Of a DNA stretch of 11,964 bases, positions 6,935 through 11,964 are shown piece by piece. The position numbers and the translations under genes are program-made. Where the stretch lies: positions 1-11,964 of the forward strand of contig JACVQG010000013.1 in the NCBI GenBank assembly GCA_015661045.1. The letters run 5' to 3'. The first letter of the stretch is position 1. Each line of letters starts with the position of its first letter. Source of the DNA: Dehalococcoidia bacterium. GTDB lineage: Bacteria; Chloroflexota; Dehalococcoidia; JACVQG01. A model generated the notes under the pieces. That model saw nothing but the letters and a program-made list of their open reading frames with translations, was not told where the DNA came from and did not search any database.

Positions 6935-7897
6935 ATGGTCTCTCCACAAGTAATAGGTCTGGGTGCAATGAATATGGACTACTTCTACCGGGTTAAGAGT
7001 TTGTTGAAGGATGGTGAGGCCAGGGTGGAAGAGGTTCACTCGTTCTCTGGAGGCTCAGCGGCTAACACTATCTACGGCCTGGCTAAACTGGGTATCGCCT
7101 GTGGTTTTGTGGGAGCTATCGGCAGCGACGAGGTCGGTCAACACCTGATAGAAGACTTAAAAGGGGTTGGGGTTGATACTGGTTTTATTATTACGAAAGC
7201 CGCCTCAAAAACGGGCTCAGTAGTAGCGCTGGTAGATATCGAAGCACACCGGGCTCTTTATGTCCACCAGGGGGCTAATGGGTCGCTCACCAAGGCAGAC
7301 ATGGACCTGTCTTATTTAAGTTCAGCCCAAATTGTGCATGCATCGGCCTTTGTAGGCGAACAGCAATTCCTGTGGCAACGGGATATTTTATCCAGTCTGC
7401 CACTGGATACCAAACTGAGTTTTTCTCCGGGCGCTCTCTACTCCAGGCGCGGACTGGAAAACCTCAAGCCCATCCTGGAAAAAACGTCTATACTTTTTTT
7501 AAACCGCAAGGAGCTTAAAGAACTTACGGGATCTGACCCATTAACCGGAGCGCTCCGGTGTATACAAGCGGGTTGTCAGACTGTAGTCGTCACGATGGGT
7601 AAGGGACTAAGAAGGGGTAACAAAACATTTTCAAGCCTGGTAGTCCAACCCAATAAGGTTACATGGGTTCCAGTAACAGGCGGCGCAAAACATCCGGTTG
7701 ATACCACCGGGGCAGGCGATGCTTTTGCGTCCGGATTCCTCTTCGGTCATTTAATGCAAAAACCCGCCGAAGAATGCGCTATATTAGGCGACATTACGGC
7801 GGGTTTTTCAATTACATGCGTTGGCGCCAGGACGGGATTACCCGGCAAGCCGGAATTAGCAAACGCCTATCAACAAGCAACAGGGCTAACCCTGTAA
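6935..7897 (+). CDS. PfkB-family sugar or nucleoside kinase
   Basis: A 320-residue ribokinase-fold kinase that should phosphorylate a sugar or nucleoside hydroxyl with ATP in the cytoplasm. The substrate-binding NMD motif is at 13-15, the GGSAANT signature at 39-45 with FVGAIGSDEVG following (58-68), and the C-terminal signature DTTGAGDAFASGF at 256-268 with anion hole GAGD and catalytic base D262. The length is normal for the family. The start ATG 6935 has a strong GGAGG site with ideal spacing. It is the last gene of the plus-strand block and converges on the enoyl-CoA hydratase gene with a 2-base gap. A perfect 12-bp hairpin lies inside its coding sequence (codons 275-291). The substrate cannot be read from sequence; the neighbouring HAD phosphatase could work in the reverse direction on the same metabolite. 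Confidence 0.93.
   Translation: MVSPQVIGLGAMNMDYFYRVKSLLKDGEARVEEVHSFSGGSAANTIYGLAKLGIACGFVGAIGSDEVGQHLIEDLKGVGVDTGFIITKAASKTGSVVALVDIEAHRALYVHQGANGSLTKADMDLSYLSSAQIVHASAFVGEQQFLWQRDILSSLPLDTKLSFSPGALYSRRGLENLKPILEKTSILFLNRKELKELTGSDPLTGALRCIQAGCQTVVVTMGKGLRRGNKTFSSLVVQPNKVTWVPVTGGAKHPVDTTGAGDAFASGFLFGHLMQKPAEECAILGDITAGFSITCVGARTGLPGKPELANAYQQATGLTL
7758..7808. terminator. Bidirectional terminator-like hairpin inside pfkB
   Basis: AAAAACCCGCCG (7758-7769) and CGGCGGGTTTTT (7797-7808) are perfect 12-base complements around 27 bases. The loop itself can pair further (AATGCGC with GCGACATT, one bulge). Because each arm is A5-GC-rich or GC-rich-T5, RNA from either strand forms a GC-rich stem ending in U5. 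It lies 92 bases beyond the stop codon of the minus-strand enoyl-CoA hydratase gene and is most likely its terminator. On the plus strand, ribosomes translating pfkB would normally disrupt it. Confidence 0.7.
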
Positions 7898-7899
7898 GC

Positions 7900-8688
7900 T
7901 TATCTACATTTATATACCGGTTTGCGTTTTTCCGAGAAGGCTTTGGGCCCCTCTATGGCATCTTCGCTCTTGATAACATTGGCTGAACAATACTCTTCGA
8001 ACTTCAGTCCGTCCTCCAGCGACATACGGACGCCCCTGTAAGCTGCTTCCTTCGCCCCCCGCACTGCGATGGGGCCATTTTCATTAATCTTGGTAGCTAG
8101 CGCCTCGGCAGCGGGCATCAAGTCCTTTAAAGGCACCACCTGATTCACCAACCCCATGCGAAAAGCTTCCTGGGCGGAAACGGGTTCGCCTACCAGTAAA
8201 AGCTGCATGGCTAATGCCCAGGGTATCTGTCTTGGAATGCGCTGAGTGGCGCCGGCAGTGGGAATAATGCCCTGTTTAACTTCAGGCGTTCCCAGGCGCG
8301 CGTGTTCAGCGGCAATGCGCAGATCGCAGGCCAGGGCCAATTCAAGCCCACCCCCCAACGCTACGCCGTTAATTGCAGCTATGAACGGTTTATAAACCTC
8401 CAGACCTTTCCCTGGATGGATAGATGGCACAGGCAAGGCAGGAGGACGGCCCGATTTTATCGCCTCCTGGAAAACACCGCTCATTTCTTTCAAGTCAGCT
8501 CCGGCACAGAAAGCTTTTTCACCGGAACCGGTTAAAATAGCTACCCAAATATCGTTGTCGTCCCTGACCTGGATCCAGGCTTGCGTGCTGAGTTCCCATA
8601 CTTCTTTATTAATAGAATTGAACGCCTCCGGGCGATTCAAGGTAATGACTGCGATATGTCCTTTTTTCTCAAATAGTACAGCCGGCAT
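7900..8688 (-). CDS. Enoyl-CoA hydratase/isomerase (crotonase family)
   Basis: A 262-residue crotonase. HIAVITLNRPEAFNSIN (11-27) opens the fold, FCAGADLKEM (60-69) and NGVALGGGLELALACD (107-122) build the oxyanion hole, and PEVKQGIIPTAGATQRIPR (135-153) follows. Both catalytic glutamates of true hydratases are present, E116 and E136, so addition of water to 2-enoyl-CoA is plausible; the exact acyl chain is unknown. The start is ATG 8688, with AAGGAGA 7 bases upstream. A GTG at 8748 in frame would add 20 residues, but its only purine-rich site overlaps the GTG itself. The gene lies 89 bases downstream of clpP, where clpX is often found, and converges on pfkB. It may be co-transcribed with tig-clpP or have its own promoter; none is clear. 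Confidence 0.93.
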   Translation of the reverse strand: MPAVLFEKKGHIAVITLNRPEAFNSINKEVWELSTQAWIQVRDDNDIWVAILTGSGEKAFCAGADLKEMSGVFQEAIKSGRPPALPVPSIHPGKGLEVYKPFIAAINGVALGGGLELALACDLRIAAEHARLGTPEVKQGIIPTAGATQRIPRQIPWALAMQLLLVGEPVSAQEAFRMGLVNQVVPLKDLMPAAEALATKINENGPIAVRGAKEAAYRGVRMSLEDGLKFEEYCSANVIKSEDAIEGPKAFSEKRKPVYKCR

Positions 8689-8695
8689 ATGTCTG

Positions 8696-8702
8696 TCTCC
8701 TT
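8696..8702 (-). promoter_or_regulatory. Ribosome binding site deciding the enoyl-CoA hydratase start
   Basis: AAGGAGA on the minus strand, 7 bases before ATG 8688, supports this start over the in-frame GTG at 8748. Confidence 0.75.
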
Positions 8703-8777
8703 TCCAAAATTGCACAAAATAAAATATAAGAGTTTTTAACCCCGGCACCTCCTTTTATCCCACTCATATTTATACCT

Positions 8778-9386
8778 TTATTTCTTAGGAGCCGGTTTTG
8801 TCAGGATTTCGTCTATTATCCCGTATTCGATGGCTTGTTCCGGTGTAAGGTAGAAATCGCGGTCGGTGTCATGGGCTATTTTTTCCACTGTCTGGCCGGT
8901 GTGATTGGCCAGGATATTGCGGATTATGTCCTGCAACCTCAAGATTTCTTTAGCAGCAATGGCGATGTCTGATGCCTGCCCCTGAGCGCCTCCCATCGGC
9001 TGATGCATGTGTATTGTGGAATGAGGAAGCGTATACCGTTTGCCTTTTGCGCCAGCGCTCAGCAAAACGGTGGCCATACTGGCTGCCAGACCCAGGCATA
9101 TGGTGGAGACTGGCGGACGTATAATCTGCATGGCGTCATAAATAGCCAGACCAGCGCTGATAACGCCTCCCGGACAATGGATATATAAATTGATATCCTT
9201 ATCGGGGTCCTCCCGCTCCAGATAGAGGAGCTGGGCCACGATCACATTAGCCACCATATCGTTTATGGGAGTCCCCAGGAAGACAATCCGTTCCTTGAGC
9301 AACAAAGAATATATGTCAAAAGCCCTTTCCCCGCGGGAACCGCTTTCAATCACCATAGGTATGATATTCTGTGGTAAATTTAACAT
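8778..9386 (-). CDS. clpP: ATP-dependent Clp protease proteolytic subunit
   Basis: A 202-residue serine peptidase that forms the double-heptamer chamber degrading proteins fed by a Clp ATPase. The catalytic triad is complete: S103 in [11 protein letters not shown] (99-109), H128 in IHMHQPMGG (125-133) and D177 in DTDRDFYL (173-180). The pattern is otherwise typical, including [21 protein letters not shown], with Cys where most ClpPs have Ser before PGG. The C-terminal YGIIDEIL is standard. Start ATG 9386 has a strong AGGAGGT site that includes part of the tig stop codon TAG, so translation is probably coupled to trigger factor. clpX, the usual partner gene, does not follow; an enoyl-CoA hydratase does. 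No propeptide length anomaly is visible. Confidence 0.97.
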   Translation of the reverse strand: MLNLPQNIIPMVIESGSRGERAFDIYSLLLKERIVFLGTPINDMVANVIVAQLLYLEREDPDKDINLYIHCPGGVISAGLAIYDAMQIIRPPVSTICLGLAASMATVLLSAGAKGKRYTLPHSTIHMHQPMGGAQGQASDIAIAAKEILRLQDIIRNILANHTGQTVEKIAHDTDRDFYLTPEQAIEYGIIDEILTKPAPKK

Positions 9387-9395
9387 ACCAACCTC

Positions 9396-10682
9396 CTAAA
9401 CCTGAGTTTTATCAATTGTATCTTCTGTTTTCGCCTCTTCGGCTTTTCCAGAGGCTACGTCGCCTAACCTCGATAGAGCCTTTCGGGCCAGTAGTCTATC
9501 TGAAATAGACCGCCTGGCTTCCGGGGTATTAAAGACTTTTCTGATATCCTCGGCTTTAGCCTGAAGGCTATTGGCTAACATTTCAATTTCAGAATCTATT
9601 TCTTCAGGGTTGACCGTTATTTTTTCAATTTCAACCAGCTTACCCAACGCTAAAGAATGACGTAAATTATCAATGGCAACAGGACGTTTCTCCTCCACCA
9701 ACTTCGGATCCGGCGGCGCTTCTTTACTGGTTTTGTTCCCTCTATCCGAGAGTAGACGCTCTATTTCCCGGTCTACCATCACAGGAGGAAACTCTATACG
9801 TGAAATATCTAATAAGGCGTTCAGGGTAGTTTCTTCCTGCTTCAGTCTGGCCTCAGCTTCCGCTTTGGCTTTAAGATTATTTGTCACCCTCTCCTTTAAA
9901 AATTCTAAATTGGTAAAATTCACTGTTTTTGCGAAATCGTCATCCATGGAGGGGAGCTTTTTAACCTTTATTTCTGAAAGCTGGACATGGAATTCCATTG
10001 ATTTCCCACGTAGTGTTTCGTTGGGATGGTCTTCGGGGGTAGTCAACTGGAATGTCTTCTCTGTATTTTTTTCGATTCCTACTAGCTGTTCAGCAAAACC
10101 CGGCAAAGGGAATAGCGCTTCTGGCTTAACTTCGTACTGCAAACCCTTCTGGTTGAAAATTGATTTGCCATCCTCAGTCCCCTTTACATCCAGAACTACC
10201 ATGTCGCCCAATTCCACCGGCCTTTCGACAGGCTCCCATGTGGCCTGACGCTGGCGGATACTCTCCAGGGAATTGTTTATATCGTCCTCGCTTACGGAGG
10301 TGGTCTCAACTTCGACGTGAATTTTAGAATAATCTCCCAGCTCGACGACCGGGCGTAGAGAAACGGTGGCTTTAAAAGTTATAGGTTCTTCTTTGGTAAT
10401 TTCAATTTCAGGGTCGGCGATTACATTCACCCCCGTATCTTTAAGGGCCTGTTCATAAGCCTTCGGGATGAACTGGTTAACGACCTCCCGCTCTAATGTC
10501 TCTTTGCTGATAAATCGCTCTAATACCTGCCGCGGAGCTTTCCCTGGGCGGAAGCCGGGTATGGCTGTCCTGGCGCCCAATCTTCGATAGGCATCATCTG
10601 TAGCCTTGCTAATGTCCGAAGCCTCTGCTTCTATATCCAGTACCGCCTGGCAGTTTTCTAGTTTAGTAGTAGATACTTTCAT
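9396..10682 (-). CDS. tig: Trigger factor, ribosome-associated chaperone and PPIase
   Basis: A 428-residue protein of normal trigger factor length and domain order. The N-terminal ribosome-binding domain has the signature PGFRPGKAP (42-50), which docks at ribosomal protein L23. An FKBP-type peptidyl-prolyl isomerase domain covers about 156-240 (ELGDMVVLDVKGTEDGK, then PLPGFAEQLVGI and GKSMEFHVQLSEIK). The helical C-terminal chaperone arms fill about 245-405, and the last 20 residues are a charged, probably disordered tail. It binds nascent chains leaving the ribosome. It is transcribed from a promoter overlapping the end of the upstream hydrolase gene, with a leader of about 33 bases. The start ATG 10682 has AGAGGA only 2 bases upstream, a close spacing. 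It is 9 bases from clpP, forming the conserved tig-clpP pair. Confidence 0.97.
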   Translation of the reverse strand: MKVSTTKLENCQAVLDIEAEASDISKATDDAYRRLGARTAIPGFRPGKAPRQVLERFISKETLEREVVNQFIPKAYEQALKDTGVNVIADPEIEITKEEPITFKATVSLRPVVELGDYSKIHVEVETTSVSEDDINNSLESIRQRQATWEPVERPVELGDMVVLDVKGTEDGKSIFNQKGLQYEVKPEALFPLPGFAEQLVGIEKNTEKTFQLTTPEDHPNETLRGKSMEFHVQLSEIKVKKLPSMDDDFAKTVNFTNLEFLKERVTNNLKAKAEAEARLKQEETTLNALLDISRIEFPPVMVDREIERLLSDRGNKTSKEAPPDPKLVEEKRPVAIDNLRHSLALGKLVEIEKITVNPEEIDSEIEMLANSLQAKAEDIRKVFNTPEARRSISDRLLARKALSRLGDVASGKAEEAKTEDTIDKTQV

Positions 10683-10722
10683 ATTCCTCTATCTTCGACA
10701 GTCCGAGACGTCCTTTCTGAAA

Positions 10723-10752
10723 ATTATAACATGGCTATCCCTGTGGTGTCTT
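10723..10752 (-). promoter_or_regulatory. Predicted promoter of tig-clpP
   Basis: On the minus strand a perfect -10 TATAAT (10723-10728) is preceded at 18 bases by AAGACA (10747-10752, 4 of 6 consensus for -35). Transcription would start near 10716, about 33 bases before the tig ATG. The -35 and spacer lie within the last codons of the metallo-beta-lactamase-fold gene, so tig-clpP need not depend on that gene's transcript. Confidence 0.6.
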
Positions 10753-11658
10753 CCTTGAAAAGTATCCCGTGTACCCCATGGCAGAAAGGGTAACCAGTTC
10801 GCCGGTCAGGTATTCAAAAAACGATTTCCTATTTTGAACAGCCTTAAGCTCCTGACGGGCCCGCTCTCTTAGTTTCCCTTCTATCTGGTCTGCCTTCCCG
10901 GCTTTGAACAAACCCTCAGCAAATGCTCCCCAATCCCCCCACTGTTTCAAAGCAAACTTAAAGATATCTTTCACATTTTTATGCATCGACCAGTGCGGGA
11001 AAAATAGCGCTTCTAAAGGCAATGCGGCCATTGTTTTGAGACTTTGCAATGCCAGTTCATGGTCATAGCCCGGCGCCGCCACAGGCATGAGTACCTTCTC
11101 TTCAGCCAGATAAACGCCCACTGAATCCCCGCAGAACAATCCCTTGTGCTGGTCGTAGAAGTAACCAACTGAATGAGGGGAATGGCCGGGCGTAGCTACC
11201 ACCTGAATATTTTTGTCTTTTCCCAACGAGAATGTCTCCCCACCTTTGACCGATGTAATCTGGTTTGGCGGGACAGGTTTAACCAGGGCTTGAAGCGCAG
11301 GGTCGCCGCCAAGACTACCATAGCTTGCCAGTAGCCTGGATGGGTCAGCCAGATGCCTGGCCCCTTTTTCATGGACAACCACCTGGGCTTTGGGCATTTG
11401 TTTAATCAGTTGCCCCGCTGCCCCCGAATGGTCGAGGTGGATATGGCTACAAAAGATGTACGAAAAATCCTGAGGCTGAAACCCTAACTGACGGATTCCT
11501 GCCAGAACCGTGTCAGCGGTTGTGTGGTCCCCGGAATCCATAAGAGCCAGCTTTTCCCCTTTGATAATATAAACAGCGCAGAAGTGAGGTATAGAGAGAA
11601 GCTTTGTATCTATTTGAAAAACGTCTTTAGCTACTTCAAATGCTTCCACCTGAGGCAT
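10735..11658 (-). CDS. Metallo-beta-lactamase-fold hydrolase
   Basis: A 307-residue MBL-fold protein with a complete dinuclear metal site: HIHLDH (72-77; H72, H74, D76, H77), H159 in TPGHSPHS (156-163), D178 in FCGDSVG (175-181) and H222 in FPHWSMH (220-226). The layout suits the glyoxalase II-like branch of hydrolases that cleave thioesters, lactones or phosphoesters; it is not evidence of antibiotic resistance. Residues about 230-307 form a helical C-terminal extension (KLRERARQELKAVQ, then a TGELVTLSAMGYTGYF end). No signal peptide is seen, so it is cytoplasmic. ATG 11658 has a strong AGGAGG site 6 bases upstream. It precedes tig by 52 bases, but the tig promoter suggests independent transcription. 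The region upstream holds short palindromic repeats. Confidence 0.9.
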   Translation of the reverse strand: MPQVEAFEVAKDVFQIDTKLLSIPHFCAVYIIKGEKLALMDSGDHTTADTVLAGIRQLGFQPQDFSYIFCSHIHLDHSGAAGQLIKQMPKAQVVVHEKGARHLADPSRLLASYGSLGGDPALQALVKPVPPNQITSVKGGETFSLGKDKNIQVVATPGHSPHSVGYFYDQHKGLFCGDSVGVYLAEEKVLMPVAAPGYDHELALQSLKTMAALPLEALFFPHWSMHKNVKDIFKFALKQWGDWGAFAEGLFKAGKADQIEGKLRERARQELKAVQNRKSFFEYLTGELVTLSAMGYTGYFSRKTPQG

Positions 11659-11703
11659 GGTATACCTCCTTATTCTCTCAAAAATAGCCGCTTTTCACAA
11701 TGC

Positions 11704-11736
11704 GTACCCTATGCCCCAGGCTGAAGCCTGGGGTAC
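11704..11736. repeat. Short palindromic repeat element (GC-rich hairpin)
   Basis: CCCCAGGCT and AGCCTGGGG (11714-11733) are perfect 9-bp complements with a 2-base GA loop, and GTAC flanks both sides (11704-11707 and 11733-11736). It lies about 46-78 bases upstream of the hydrolase start. The hairpin has no adjoining U-tract on either strand that would make it a clean terminator. It resembles the small CCCAGGCTTCAGCCTGGGG-type interspersed palindromes I recall from many bacterial genomes, an unverified resemblance. Confidence 0.55.
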
Positions 11737-11754
11737 TGGAAAAAACACAAGCCC

Positions 11755-11789
11755 CACCCTGAGATTCTTCGCTACGCTCCAGAATGACA
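11755..11789. repeat. Interspersed repeat-like element (GATTCTTCGCTACGCTC type)
   Basis: The segment contains GAGATTCTTCGCTACGCTCC followed by AGAATGACA; ATTCT (11764-11768) and AGAAT (11781-11785) can pair. I recall this consensus (ATTCTTCGCT..GCTCAGAATGAC) as a common non-coding interspersed repeat in diverse bacterial genomes, including Chloroflexota; the copy number cannot be counted from one window. It sits next to the GC-rich palindrome, as such elements often do. Confidence 0.5.
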
Positions 11790-11816
11790 AAGCCAGCCTA
11801 TTTTCATACTTCGCGG

Positions 11817-11834
11817 TGCTCACGATAATGAGCA
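11817..11834. repeat. Small inverted repeat, possible repeat remnant or operator
   Basis: TGCTCA, the spacer CGATAA and TGAGCA form a perfect 6-bp dyad. It lies between the interspersed repeat-like element and the possible gene start at 11887, and could be part of the same repeat cluster or an operator for that gene. Confidence 0.3.
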
Positions 11835-11886
11835 TGAATGATCCTCTCAGGAAAACGGCTATACCCACAATCAACTGGGCAAAGTA

Positions 11887-11964
11887 ATGTTTCGCGACTT
11901 TTTAAAGTCATCAATACCAATATTTGTCTCAATAATTGTTGGCTTCGGCTCTTCGTTTACTATT
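11887..11964 (+). CDS. Possible start of a membrane protein, cut by window edge
   Basis: ATG at 11887 opens 26 codons to the right edge without a stop. The translation starts MFRDFLKSS and then has a hydrophobic run, IPIFVSIIVGFGSSFTI, that looks like the beginning of a first transmembrane helix. No clear ribosome site precedes it, and the frame is open upstream only to the TGA at 11839. The product is not recognisable from so short a piece. It would be transcribed divergently from the hydrolase gene. A chance frame cannot be excluded. Confidence 0.35.
   Translation, partial: MFRDFLKSSIPIFVSIIVGFGSSFTI

Noticed and set aside
8689..8748. 20-residue N-terminal extension of the enoyl-CoA hydratase from GTG
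   Set aside because: The only ribosome site overlaps the GTG, while ATG 8688 has AAGGAGA at ideal spacing and matches the usual crotonase N-terminus.
9673..10248. 191-codon plus-strand frame opposite trigger factor
   Set aside because: It is the antisense shadow of tig. Its serine-rich, low-complexity translation has no motifs, and tig itself is unmistakable.
10735..11658. Beta-lactam resistance gene
   Set aside because: The MBL fold is shared by many hydrolases; no signal peptide or beta-lactamase-specific features are seen, and the context is housekeeping.
11657..11887. 76-codon plus-strand frame across the repeat cluster
   Set aside because: It runs through palindromic repeats and the hydrolase ribosome site, with no motif or ribosome site of its own.

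Overview
This window reads as a stretch of chromosome from a free-living bacterium of moderate GC. It carries housekeeping and metabolic genes in three dense blocks, with no transposase, phage, CRISPR, tRNA or rRNA signal. The best guess for the lineage is Chloroflexota, class Dehalococcoidia or a relative. The basis is the sequence character of the ClpP, trigger factor and DUF58 proteins and the mix of AroQ/Xaa-Pro peptidase with PHP, formyltransferase and PfkB genes. This is an inference from recalled family resemblance; a Firmicutes-like host cannot be excluded.

Left block (1-2213, minus strand): a MoxR AAA+ ATPase followed by a two-helix membrane-anchored DUF58 protein that runs off the left edge. 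This is the usual MoxR-DUF58 chaperone/vWA-like pair. It is followed by a roughly 500-base gene-free divergent region (2214-2716) holding two operator-like inverted repeats and a good sigma-70-type promoter for the next block.

Middle block (2717-7897, plus strand): aroQ (type II dehydroquinase), a Xaa-Pro peptidase, a PHP-domain phosphoesterase, a PurN-fold formyltransferase joined to the PHP gene by a TGATG stop/start overlap, a ThrH-like HAD phosphatase and a PfkB sugar/nucleoside kinase. The first two are a familiar pair. The last four are phosphoryl- and formyl-transfer enzymes of unassigned substrate and are the most plausible uncharacterised pathway here.

Right block (7900-11658, minus strand): a metallo-beta-lactamase-fold hydrolase, then tig-clpP (trigger factor and Clp protease subunit) from a promoter with a perfect TATAAT lying across the end of the hydrolase gene, then an enoyl-CoA hydratase. 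clpX, the usual third member after tig-clpP, is not present. The hydratase gene converges on pfkB with only 2 bases between stop codons. A perfect 12-bp stem with U-tracts in both directions sits inside the pfkB coding region and is the best candidate for its terminator.

Right edge (11659-11964): a cluster of short palindromic, interspersed-repeat-like elements, then what may be the first 26 codons of a membrane protein reading out of the window.
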